Assembly (NCBI RefSeq): GCF_014699005.1
Contig: NZ_JACWZY010000048.1
Span: 1 to 41,309 of the forward strand
Source: Spirosoma profusum
Lineage (GTDB): Bacteria > Bacteroidota > Bacteroidia > Cytophagales > Spirosomataceae
DNA: 41,309 bases
Direction: 5' to 3'
Shown here: positions 18,201 through 25,562 of the stretch, one piece after another
Numbering within the stretch: position 1 is the first letter of the stretch
Layout of the letters: each line of letters starts with the position of its first letter
The notes under the pieces: generated by a model
Seen by the model: only the letters and a program-made list of their open reading frames with translations
What the model was told of the DNA's origin: nothing
The model's database searches: none
Made by a program: the position numbers and the translations under genes

Positions 18201-19010
18201 TCAGCCTCCCGTCGCAAAACCTTCAAACACCGTCATGCCGCCGTCGATGAAGATGCTGGCGCCGGTGATGTAGTCAGATAGATCGGAGGCCAGGAAAACG
18301 GCGAGATTACCGATGTCCTGCGGTTGGCCGATGCGATTGTAGGGAATCAGCGTAAGCAGGCTGTTCAGGGCCTGGGGCGTTTCCCAGGCGGGTCGGTTGA
18401 TGGGCGTTTGAATCGCTCCCGGACAAATGCTGTTGACCCGGATTTTGCGGTCGCCGTATTCCTGCGCCAGCGACTGCATCAGCATTTTAATACCTCCCTT
18501 CGACGTAGCGTAGTTGACATGCCCTGCCCAGGGAATCAGTTCATGTACCGAACTCATGCAGATGATTTTTCCGGTTGCTAATGATACGTCTGGTCGTAGA
18601 CCACGGCGCAGAAATTCACGAATCGCTTCCCGTGCACACAAAAACTGACCTGTCAGGTTGACGTTAATGACGGTGTTCCATTGATCGAGGGTCATTTCAT
18701 CGAACTTGGCATCCCGCTGAAGGCCAGCGTTGTTAATCAGAATATCGACAGTGCCGTAGGCGGCCACTACGTCGGCAAACATCCTGATGACCTGTGCTTC
18801 CTGACTAACATCGCACTGCGCTACCATGCCGATTCCACCTGCATCGGTAATTTCTTTCAATACAGCATCAGCCGCCGGTTTCGAAGACTCGACCGGATAA
18901 TTCACTACTACGTTGGCACCGGCAGAGGCCAGCGATTTCGCTACACCTGCGCCAATGCCGCTGCTGGCTCCGGTAATTATGGCTGTCTGATTCTTTAAGA
19001 CTTGATCCAT
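18201..19010 (-). CDS. Short-chain dehydrogenase, glucose 1-dehydrogenase-like
   Basis: A 269-residue cytoplasmic SDR. It has the cofactor motif TGASSGIG (13-20), NNAG (93-96), catalytic Ser153/154, Tyr167 and Lys171 (NYATSKGG), and the classical C-terminal YITGASIFIDGGMT. Its overall similarity is to the glucose/aldose 1-dehydrogenases, which oxidise the sugar to the lactone with NAD(P)+; other SDR substrates are possible. It is the first gene of a same-strand row, followed after 83 bases by the broken glycosidase and then the sugar-sensing regulator. This suggests a role in using glucose released by the glycosidase. That role is inference. Confidence 0.88.
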   Translation of the reverse strand: MDQVLKNQTAIITGASSGIGAGVAKSLASAGANVVVNYPVESSKPAADAVLKEITDAGGIGMVAQCDVSQEAQVIRMFADVVAAYGTVDILINNAGLQRDAKFDEMTLDQWNTVINVNLTGQFLCAREAIREFLRRGLRPDVSLATGKIICMSSVHELIPWAGHVNYATSKGGIKMLMQSLAQEYGDRKIRVNSICPGAIQTPINRPAWETPQALNSLLTLIPYNRIGQPQDIGNLAVFLASDLSDYITGASIFIDGGMTVFEGFATGG

Positions 19011-19317
19011 GAATGGTGAATAAGATTATGTTAAATAATTGCTACGTCTGTCTTGTTGCTTTACTGGCTAAATAACTTTGTGTAAAGTACGATCAACAAA
19101 CTATCGAGCTATTGTCTCGTGATCAATGATTTAAGTCAAGTGAATGGCAGCCCGGTCCTGACTGACAGCCCAGTTACAACAATAACTGATTGGCGATTAC
19201 TCCGGTTTAGTGAAAATGGATTAAATGCGTTTAAGGTGACATATCCGATAACACCATGTCTTATATCGATATTGTGAATAAACTTACAGACCCTAAATCA
19301 AAAAACAATCAAGCACT

Positions 19318-19752
19318 ATGACACAGACAACACTCAATCCTTACCTGTTCTTTGGTGGAAATTGCCGGGAAGCCATGGAATTTTATAAGGGTATTTTTGG
19401 CGGTGAATTGATGCTGAATACGTTCGGAGATGGCCCGCCAGACGCCCATGCCGACCCGAAGGCCAACAGCGAAGACGTGAAATCGAAAATTATGCATGCC
19501 CGCCTTTCAGGCGACATCGTATTGTTAGCCAGCGACGATCCAAATAGCAGCGGAACCGAAAATAAATCTCAATTTAGTTTATCGCTGGAAGGTTCTGACA
19601 CGTCTAAATTAACAGGTTATTTTGAAGCGCTATCTCAAAATGGTCAGGTGAAGGCACCACTTCAGAAGCAATTTTGGGGTGATACGTTCGGCATGGTAGC
19701 CGACCAGTTTGGTGTTGACTGGATGATTAGTATTAACGCTGAAAAGGCCTAA
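19318..19752 (+). CDS. VOC family protein, PhnB-like (glyoxalase/bleomycin-resistance fold)
   Basis: 144 residues beginning NPYLFFGGNCREAMEFYKGIFGGEL, the hallmark of the PhnB-like branch of the vicinal-oxygen-chelate fold. A second half (KAPLQKQFWGDTFGMVADQFGVDWMIS) carries the usual WGD-x-FG-x-v-x-DqfGv-x-W motif. Members are often annotated as 3-demethylubiquinone methyltransferase-like, but the reaction is generally unknown. No clear metal-site assignment can be made. It is monocistronic, followed by a long inverted repeat and convergent with the next gene. Confidence 0.92.
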   Translation: MTQTTLNPYLFFGGNCREAMEFYKGIFGGELMLNTFGDGPPDAHADPKANSEDVKSKIMHARLSGDIVLLASDDPNSSGTENKSQFSLSLEGSDTSKLTGYFEALSQNGQVKAPLQKQFWGDTFGMVADQFGVDWMISINAEKA

Positions 19753-19788
19753 AGCTGTTTGGTTGAGCAACCGGAGTGATTAATTTTT

Positions 19789-19840
19789 CGTCGCGTAGCG
19801 ACCAAACAAATTAGCCTTGTTGTTTGGTCGCTACGCGACG
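19789..19840. repeat. Perfect 21-bp inverted repeat (REP-like)
   Basis: Arms 19789-19809 and 19820-19840 are perfect reverse complements with a 10-base loop. Within each arm GTCGCGTAGCGAC is itself nearly palindromic. It lies between convergent genes (stops at 19752 and 19913) and could act as a terminator, but the internal palindrome suggests a dispersed repeat family. Confidence 0.8.
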
Positions 19841-19912
19841 GTTGATTCCATAAACACGGTAATAACCATAAACATTTGGTCGGCGACGAAAATGAAACTA
19901 AACAAAAGCTTC

Positions 19913-21175
19913 TTAAACAGCCCGCAAAGCGTCAGGCCGAAGCTCGGATAAACTTTTGTAACCACTCAGGCAAAGTGTTAATTCGATATCCGCCAGCAGA
20001 TGACGAATGACCGTTTCAACACCCTGCTGGCCACCCAATGCCAGTCCATATACGTACGGACGCCCCAGACAAACGGCTGTAGCGCCCAGCGCCAACGCCT
20101 TTATTACGTCGGCCCCGCTCCGAATACCACTATCAATCAGAACAGGAAGCTGATTGTTCACAGCGGCTACTACGTTAGGTAGTGCCTCAATCGTGCTAAG
20201 TGCACCATCGACCTGCCGACCGCCGTGGTTTGAAACAATGATTCCATCCATGCCATAATCAACGGCTTTACGGGCATCGTCAGGGTGCAGGATTCCCTTC
20301 AACAGAATGGGTAAACGGGTTTTCTGACGTAGGAAAGATAGATCCTCCCACGTAATGGTTGGGTTGGTGTAAATGCTTGAAAAGAGTGAAACGGCTCCCA
20401 TAGCCCGCCCAGAACGTAACTTGCTGAGGAACGTACCAGATGAGTATTTACGAACAGCCGCTATAAGGTTCCGTAACGTAGTGGGCGTGATGGGAGGCCG
20501 GGCCGCTGGCGGACGTAGCAGAAACTCGTCGAGTAGTTGTCCAAAAACAGGGTCGGAGGTGTACTGAGCCAGTCCTTTTCCGTGCAGAAAAGGCAAATGA
20601 CCCATCGCCAGATCGCGTGCTCTCCACCCAAGCATGGTGGTGTCGAGAGTGAGAACAATGGCCTGGCAGCCACAGACTTCGGCCCGTGCTACAAAACTGC
20701 TCACCAGTTCGCGGGAGCGGCTCCAGTAAAGTTGAAAAAAACGCAACGTATCGCTCATTACTGCCGAACATGCCTCCATCGATACCGAAGCCTGATTCGA
20801 AAAAATATACGGAGTACTCGTTGCCGCAGCTGCTTTTGCCACAGCCAGATCGGCCTCCGTATGCGCCATTTCGAGTACACCAATGGGAGAGAGCAGCACA
20901 GGAGACGCTAATTTATGCCCCAATAATTCGACGCTCAAATCAACATTTTCGACGTTACGTAGCATTCGCGGTACGATTTGCCACTTATTGAAACCATGCC
21001 GATTAGCCTGCATGGTATGTTCATGGCCCGCCCCACCCACAATATAAGACGTAGCGGCAGGTGTCATACACTCAATGGCAGCCTGCTCCAGTTCATCGAA
21101 ATTGGGAGGAATGGATGGCTTCTTTCCCGCAAAGCCATCCAGGTAAATTTTTCGTTGCCAATCTAGTGCCCGCAT
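19913..21175 (-). CDS. FMN-dependent alpha-hydroxy-acid oxidase/dehydrogenase
   Basis: A 420-residue TIM-barrel flavoenzyme of the lactate/glycolate oxidase family, which converts 2-hydroxy acids to 2-oxo acids. It has the N-terminal LEQAAIECMTPAATSYIVGGAG, the FMN region LLSPIGVLEMAH, ILLKGILHPDDARKAVD (flavin Lys), the active-site motif IIVSNHGGRQVDG with the catalytic His and Arg, and LIDSGIRSGADVIKALALGA followed by GRPYVYGLALGG. The substrate (lactate or other) cannot be set from sequence; a membrane segment in the variable loop is not evident, so it is likely soluble. It appears to be a single gene, and its start at 21175 is ATG. Confidence 0.92.
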   Translation of the reverse strand: MRALDWQRKIYLDGFAGKKPSIPPNFDELEQAAIECMTPAATSYIVGGAGHEHTMQANRHGFNKWQIVPRMLRNVENVDLSVELLGHKLASPVLLSPIGVLEMAHTEADLAVAKAAAATSTPYIFSNQASVSMEACSAVMSDTLRFFQLYWSRSRELVSSFVARAEVCGCQAIVLTLDTTMLGWRARDLAMGHLPFLHGKGLAQYTSDPVFGQLLDEFLLRPPAARPPITPTTLRNLIAAVRKYSSGTFLSKLRSGRAMGAVSLFSSIYTNPTITWEDLSFLRQKTRLPILLKGILHPDDARKAVDYGMDGIIVSNHGGRQVDGALSTIEALPNVVAAVNNQLPVLIDSGIRSGADVIKALALGATAVCLGRPYVYGLALGGQQGVETVIRHLLADIELTLCLSGYKSLSELRPDALRAV

Positions 21176-21298
21176 CAGCTAAAGGTTTGGTATACACGTA
21201 AATATCGCTTTTCATGGATTGCTCTCAACGGATTCACTACGTGTTTTCAGCGAATAACTATTAATTTTCGCTTAATCACTTTTTAATCCTCCATTCAC

Positions 21299-22312
21299 AT
21301 GTTTACAACCAAACGCGTTCCATTACACATCATCTTCCCGTTTGCCTGGCGCTCGGTGCTGCTTTTTCTGATTTATTCATCACTTATCTGCTTTTTATAC
21401 GTAATACTTGACTGGAAGTTCCTCGCCATTCCATTCGTGCCGATTGCTACCATTGGTACGGCAGTTGCTTTCTACGTTGGTTTTAAAAACAATTCATCCT
21501 ACGACCGACTTTGGGAAGCCCGTCGAATCTGGGGCAGTATCACCAACGCCAGCCGATCTTTCGCCATTATGGTGCTCGACTACGTAACGGAGCAACGTAA
21601 CAGTGGGGTAGGGCTTGACCAGGACGTCCAGCAAATTCATCAGCAACTGCTGTATCGCCATCTGGCCTATATCACCGCGTTACGTGTCCAGCTTCGGCAG
21701 AAACCGGTTTGGGTACTCCATCACGATCCGGCGCACGATGTCATTGAACGTATTGAAGCTTTTCGGCAATGCAGCCTGGACCTGGAGCTGGGTCATTTTC
21801 TGCCACAGGACGAAATCGAAGCAATCATCAAACATCCCAATCCTGCTACGTATCTATTACGTCAGCAATCGGCCCAGCTTCGTCAGTTGCGCGATGACAA
21901 TTTCCTGTCTGATTACTACCACGTAGAACTGGAGCGCTGGCTGGCCGAATTTTATAACCAGCAGGGCGCCTGCGAACGTATCAAATCGTTTCCGTTTCCT
22001 CGCCAGTACGCTTTTTTTAGCTACGTATTTACTTGGTTGTTCATTATCGTATTGCCCTACGGTCTGCTCAACGAGATGGCTAAGGTTGGTGGATGGCACA
22101 TTTGGCTGACTGTTCCATTTTATACCATTATTGCCTGGGTGTTCAACACGATGGAAGTGGTGGGCGATACCAGCGAAAATCCCTTCGAAAATAGCATCAA
22201 CGACATTCCCATGACGGCAATCTGCCGAAACATTGAGATCGACCTGCGCGATATGCTGGGCGAAACGGCTTTGCCCCAACGAATGCAGGCTGTTGATAAT
22301 ATTCTGATGTAG
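21299..22312 (+). CDS. Bestrophin family anion channel
   Basis: 337 residues starting VPLHIIFPFAWRSVLLFLIYSSLICFLY. Conserved features of bacterial bestrophins (formerly UPF0187) include the early helices, GFKNNSSYDRLWEARRIWGSITNASR, the later helix pair (YVFTWLFIIVLPYGL, WLTVPFYTIIAWVFNTMEVVGDTSENPFE) and the ENSINDIPMTAICRNIEIDLRDMLGE tail. The family forms pentameric anion or cation channels in the inner membrane. It is monocistronic and ends in TAG. Seven or so ACGTAG/CTACGT words occur within or just before it. Confidence 0.93.
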   Translation: MFTTKRVPLHIIFPFAWRSVLLFLIYSSLICFLYVILDWKFLAIPFVPIATIGTAVAFYVGFKNNSSYDRLWEARRIWGSITNASRSFAIMVLDYVTEQRNSGVGLDQDVQQIHQQLLYRHLAYITALRVQLRQKPVWVLHHDPAHDVIERIEAFRQCSLDLELGHFLPQDEIEAIIKHPNPATYLLRQQSAQLRQLRDDNFLSDYYHVELERWLAEFYNQQGACERIKSFPFPRQYAFFSYVFTWLFIIVLPYGLLNEMAKVGGWHIWLTVPFYTIIAWVFNTMEVVGDTSENPFENSINDIPMTAICRNIEIDLRDMLGETALPQRMQAVDNILM

Positions 22313-22619
22313 CTGAAAAAAGTTGTGACACAGAGATGCACGGAGAACCCACTCGATTTTTGACAATTGCACTATAATCATGAAAATTAGGGCTGCAAAC
22401 GTATCTAGTCCTATTATTTACAAATATTAGAAAAATACAATTCATACGTCATTTATGGGGACTTGTTGTACTTTTTTTAGAATTATCCTATTTAACAAAT
22501 AGCAAATTGAATTTTTAGAAGAATCTTCCTTGAAAACAGCTTCCCTACGCCTTTTGCTATTGCATTAAACCTAGTTAGTCGCCCACCTTTGTCACGGTTA
22601 ATTTAAATATTTCAAGCCA
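22313..22619. promoter_or_regulatory. AT-rich gap with a candidate promoter
   Basis: 307 bases without a gene. TTG at 22560-22562 and CACCTTTG at 22584-22591 resemble the Bacteroidota -33 and -7 (TAnnTTTG) boxes with one mismatch and a spacing near the usual range. They lie about 30 bases before the ATG at 22620. Nothing else was recognised. Confidence 0.35.
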
Positions 22620-23225
22620 ATGAAACAGTTCCGTTTATCAATTGCCGTACTAGTATCAGTATGGGGTCTGGCAGGCATGGGAGGTGCCAAAGCTGACAAT
22701 GGATCAGGAATGGGTGGTGTGAAAGTGCAAAAGTCCGAAGCGAAGAAAGTACGTGTATATACAAAGCCGGGAGCAGCTGTCGACGTAGCGATCATCGATA
22801 CGGAAGGCACCATTCTCTATCGGGGAACCATCAGCAAGAATAATCAGAAGCCAACGTTGTTCAACCTGAACAATCTGCCCGACGGTCAATATTACCTGAC
22901 GGCTGGCAACGATGCCTGGTGGATGTCGCAGAGTCTCTCGATTAAAGGAGACAATGTAAGTGTAGACGAACGTAATCTGCAACAACTGGTACAACCCACG
23001 CTGACCGCTTACGATAAAAATAAGGTTGAAGTGGTGCTTCCGTCGAAAAACGTTGCCGAAACCAACGTAGCGATTTACGATGCTCAGAACGTACTGGTGA
23101 AAACCGATTCGTTCAAAGGTGATACCCGCCGGTTCGACCTGTCGGCTCTGCCCGATGGTGCCTATACTTTCGTAGTAGGTCCTGAACAGAAGCAGTTCGT
23201 GTCGCGCATCGACATTCGTCACTAA
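22620..23225 (+). CDS. Exported protein with two Ig-like repeats
   Basis: 201 residues with a signal peptide (MKQFRLSIAVLVSVWGLAGMGGAKA). After a short linker, two similar beta-rich units follow: VAIIDTEGTILYRGTI...FNLNNLPDGQYYLTAG (about 55-100) and VAIYDAQNVLVKTDSF...FDLSALPDGAYTFVVG (about 150-190). Each resembles the LPDGxYxxxV units of Bacteroidota cell-surface and T9SS-type sorting domains, but no true sorting signal ends the protein. The function is unknown. It is followed by a clear terminator, so it is transcribed separately from the next two small genes, though it may belong to the same regulon. Confidence 0.82.
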   Translation: MKQFRLSIAVLVSVWGLAGMGGAKADNGSGMGGVKVQKSEAKKVRVYTKPGAAVDVAIIDTEGTILYRGTISKNNQKPTLFNLNNLPDGQYYLTAGNDAWWMSQSLSIKGDNVSVDERNLQQLVQPTLTAYDKNKVEVVLPSKNVAETNVAIYDAQNVLVKTDSFKGDTRRFDLSALPDGAYTFVVGPEQKQFVSRIDIRH

Positions 23226-23286
23226 TCGCACCAAGGGGCTTGCGGCAACGTAGTAGCCCAATTCATTACACAATCACACCCATTAC

Positions 23287-23318
23287 GTTAACCGGTCTTT
23301 TCGGACGAGTCGGTTAAC
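23287..23318. repeat. Short inverted repeat
   Basis: GTTAACCG (23287-23294) and CGGTTAAC (23311-23318) are perfect arms around a 16-base loop. It lies between the stop at 23225 and the terminator at 23329. It could be an additional hairpin or a protein site; the role is unclear. Confidence 0.5.
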
Positions 23319-23328
23319 CATCCAATCC

Positions 23329-23366
23329 AGCCCGCTACGTTGTTTGCAACGTAGTGGGCTTTTTTT
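23329..23366 (+). terminator. Rho-independent terminator
   Basis: AGCCCGCTACGTTG (23329-23342) pairs with CAACGTAGTGGGCT (23347-23360), with one G-T wobble and a 4-base loop, and is followed by a run of seven T. It sits about 100 bases after the gene ending at 23225. As in the terminator at 12458, an ACGTAG word is built into the stem. Confidence 0.88.
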
Positions 23367-23378
23367 ATAGCATTCCCT

Positions 23379-23473
23379 GTAGAGACAAGGCATGCCTTGT
23401 CTCATATGCGTCAGCAATTTCAGGCGCCAACCAACACCATCCGGTCATGAGACAAGGCATGCCTTGTCTCTAC
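23379..23473. repeat. Pair of identical 22-bp palindromes in inverted arrangement
   Basis: A perfect 22-bp palindrome with core AAGGCATGCCTT occupies 23382-23403 and again 23449-23470. Three matching flanking bases on each outer side (GTA...TAC) make a larger inverted repeat of 23379-23473 with a 45-base centre. Elements with this core are, to my knowledge, dispersed repeats in some Bacteroidota and cyanobacteria. It looks like a small non-autonomous mobile unit (MITE/REP-like) without a coding frame. Confidence 0.8.
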
Positions 23474-23492
23474 CACGCCTAAAAACGCAGGT

Positions 23493-23558
23493 TTTACAAT
23501 TCCTTTACAACCTTTTACAGAACTTTACCAACGCTTCAGAATTGTGGACATAGTTTTG
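23493..23558 (+). promoter_or_regulatory. Four helically phased TTTACA repeats and a -7 element
   Basis: TTTACAA, TTTACAA, TTTACAG and TTTACCA begin at 23493, 23504, 23514 and 23524, that is, at 11, 10 and 10 bases apart on one helical face. They are followed 20 bases later by TAGTTTTG (23551-23558), a perfect match to the Bacteroidota -7 box TAnnTTTG, while no good -33 TTG is present. This is the layout of an activator-dependent promoter. OmpR/PhoB-type winged helices bind direct repeats of this period, and such a regulator is encoded at 24651. The regulator-site link is inference. Confidence 0.6.
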
Positions 23559-23585
23559 CCCTGGTGTCAGCTAAAAACAAACATC

Positions 23586-23996
23586 ATGAAAAACCTACGT
23601 CAATTACTCCTTATCCATGCATGCGCCCTCCTGTCGAACCTGTGTCTGGGCCAGCAAAACTTTACCAATTGTTCAGCCGCTTTTCTTGGCAACAAAATGG
23701 TCGTGAATGAGTATACGCCCACCGGAAAATGCAGCGTTCCGACTACGGCAATCGGTGAACTGACGGTGAATACCGTCAACCTCTCGAAAACGGAAAGCAA
23801 AGCCGTCGATCGGATTCCGTTCAGCATCGCCATTCGCGATAAGAACACAAAAACGCTGGTGATGTATGCCCGGGAAGAATTCAGGCAGATCCCGATCGAG
23901 CGAGTACTGTCCAAATGCCGGAAAGGCGATTCCATTGTGCTTATCACAGCAAATGAACAATACGCCTTGCCCCACAACGAAATTCTGGTACATTAA
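23586..23996 (+). CDS. Small exported protein, paralogue of the next gene
   Basis: 136 residues from the ATG at 23586, which begins a signal peptide (MKNLRQLLLIHACALLSNLCLGQ); the frame extends upstream but without a signal. The C-terminal half, RIPFSIAIRDKNTKTLVMY...IPIERVLSKCRKGDSIVLITA, aligns with KIPFYVYL...VDVAKILASARPGDELIIEPA of the following gene, so the two are probably ancient duplicates. It has several Cys residues (C29, C49, C111 approximately). No known domain was recognised. It lies downstream of the phased TTTACA repeats and upstream of the membrane regulator, suggesting it is a target or a partner of it. Confidence 0.75.
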   Translation: MKNLRQLLLIHACALLSNLCLGQQNFTNCSAAFLGNKMVVNEYTPTGKCSVPTTAIGELTVNTVNLSKTESKAVDRIPFSIAIRDKNTKTLVMYAREEFRQIPIERVLSKCRKGDSIVLITANEQYALPHNEILVH

Positions 23997-24060
23997 AGCG
24001 AAATCCTCAATTTATTGGTGAAGCGTAGTCTGCAATTCATTCGTCTAAAAACTTACCAAA

Positions 24061-24552
24061 ATGAAGAAAATCTTGAGTTTAATCGCTGTCGCCACCTGTA
24101 TGGTATGGCTTTCGGTTCGGGCAAATAATGGAAACGTAGCAACTAAAGAAGACCCTAAAAATGACCCGGAAAACAAGTCTGCATTCGCTGCCAATCCGCT
24201 GTTGCTGAATGGAAAGTCACTCAATTATGAAACTTTCTGGCTCTACAGCCAGGGCACATTGGCGGTTGTGTCGGGAAATCCCGAATCGGAGGAAGCCGTG
24301 AAAATTCCGTTTTACGTATACCTAAATCGCGAAGGGTTTCCTGTTCGGGAAGGCGCATCCAATAGCAGGCAAATCGTGTATTCGGTCGATGTGGCCAAAA
24401 TCCTGGCCAGCGCCCGTCCCGGCGACGAGCTGATTATTGAGCCCGCCCGAAAAACAGACTCACAAGCGCGTCGAATTATCCGACTGAGACCGATCATCTG
24501 GCCTTTTCCACAAAACTGGCTTCCAAAGCCTGCGAAGGGCCAAGGGTGCTAG
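24061..24552 (+). CDS. Small exported protein, paralogue of the previous gene
   Basis: 163 residues with a signal peptide (MKKILSLIAVATCMVWLSVRA), then a charged linker and a beta-rich domain. That domain contains IPFYVYLNREGFPVREG and KILASARPGDELIIEPARK, parallel to the preceding protein. A basic, proline-rich tail (IIWPFPQNWLPKPAKG) follows. Sixty-four bases separate it from the preceding gene on the same strand with no terminator, so the two are probably one transcript. The function is unknown. A near-perfect 28-bp inverted repeat follows and probably ends the transcript before the regulator gene. It ends in TAG. Confidence 0.78.
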   Translation: MKKILSLIAVATCMVWLSVRANNGNVATKEDPKNDPENKSAFAANPLLLNGKSLNYETFWLYSQGTLAVVSGNPESEEAVKIPFYVYLNREGFPVREGASNSRQIVYSVDVAKILASARPGDELIIEPARKTDSQARRIIRLRPIIWPFPQNWLPKPAKGQGC

Positions 24553-24556
24553 GAAG

Positions 24557-24632
24557 GAGTGATGAACGATGAGTAATACGTGATAACAAAGGCAAACTCA
24601 TCACGTATCACTCATCGTTCATCACTCATTTT
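24557..24632. terminator. Long inverted repeat, probable terminator
   Basis: The 28-bp arms (24557-24584 and 24600-24627) match at 27 positions around a 15-base loop, followed by ATTTTTATT. The stem is made of ATGAGTGATGAACG-like words, also seen in looser form at 18118-18200, so it may belong to a dispersed repeat family as well as act as a terminator. Confidence 0.65.
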
Positions 24633-24650
24633 TATTAGATTTACAGGGTT

Positions 24651-25562
24651 ATGGGGAAAATAATAGTGCTATTTGGGATAATCAGTATTGGGCTGGCGAG
24701 CGGTTTTGCTACGTATGTCGGTGGCCCAACAAATTCCTCGACCGAACAGGCGGACTTCTCCCGACGCGTCAATCTGGCACTACGTCGGACAGTTGACCAC
24801 CTGCTACGTCAGGCGGGCGATGCTACGTCCCGTATCGAGCCCGTCAGTCAGCAGAATGCCAATACGTTTATTGTTCGACTGAATCGTTCGTTCGATTACG
24901 ACCAACTCCCTCAAACGTTGAAGGAATCCTTTCAGCAGCACAACATTCGGGCTGACTACGACGTAGCGGTGCTGGATTGTGCCGATGGACAGATACTGTT
25001 AGGATACTCCATTCTTGACGTAGCGAAACCCAATGAAATTGCCTGTGTTGGTCGAGTGCGAAAAAAGGGTTGTTACAATCTGCAAGTTACGTTTTACCAA
25101 CCTGAGCCTCAAAATACTACGTCCACAATGAGCTGGATGCTTGTCCTTGGAACGTTATTGACGGGCATGGGGTACGTCGTCTGGCAGAAAACAAGACGTA
25201 GCAGCCCACCCGCGCCAACGACTGATACGTTGCCGGCTTCCCCAGAATTGATACGTATTGGGCAATCGGCATTCGATCCTGCCACGTTGACCCTGCAATC
25301 GGGCTCTAATAGCCAGACGTTAACGTATCGGGAAGCCAAGTTGCTCCGTTTTTTTGTCAGCCAGCCCAATCAGGTTATCGAGCGGGATGCCATTCTCAAA
25401 GCCGTCTGGGAAGACGAAGGAATTATTGTCGGACGTAGCGTCGATGTATTTGTGTCGCGCTTGCGAAAACTCTTTCAGGATGACCCAACCGTTCGACTAA
25501 TTGCCGTGCATGGGGTCGGGTATCGCCTTGAGATTCGGACACAGGACGTATCAGTATCTTAG
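24651..25562 (+). CDS. Membrane-spanning one-component regulator: periplasmic sensor plus C-terminal OmpR-type winged helix
   Basis: 303 residues. An N-terminal hydrophobic segment (about 4-22) precedes an extracytoplasmic domain (about 26-155; SRRVNLALRRTVDHLLRQAGD, Cys110, Cys132, Cys141). This resembles the sensor part of some Bacteroidota histidine kinases. A membrane helix (about 158-178) and a PhoB/OmpR-type winged helix (about 200-296; LTYREAKLLRFF, RDAILKAVWEDEG, RSVDVFVSRLRKLF, IAVHGVGYRLE) follow. There is no kinase and no receiver. The order is the reverse of ToxR/CadC, where the DNA-binding domain is N-terminal. It probably acts at the membrane on nearby promoters such as the one at 23493-23558. 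Nine ACGTAG/CTACGT words lie inside. It ends in TAG. Confidence 0.9.
   Translation: MGKIIVLFGIISIGLASGFATYVGGPTNSSTEQADFSRRVNLALRRTVDHLLRQAGDATSRIEPVSQQNANTFIVRLNRSFDYDQLPQTLKESFQQHNIRADYDVAVLDCADGQILLGYSILDVAKPNEIACVGRVRKKGCYNLQVTFYQPEPQNTTSTMSWMLVLGTLLTGMGYVVWQKTRRSSPPAPTTDTLPASPELIRIGQSAFDPATLTLQSGSNSQTLTYREAKLLRFFVSQPNQVIERDAILKAVWEDEGIIVGRSVDVFVSRLRKLFQDDPTVRLIAVHGVGYRLEIRTQDVSVS

Noticed and set aside
23379..23473. Insertion sequence or CRISPR
   Set aside because: There is no transposase frame, no target duplication seen, and just two repeat copies in inverted order, which a CRISPR array would not show.
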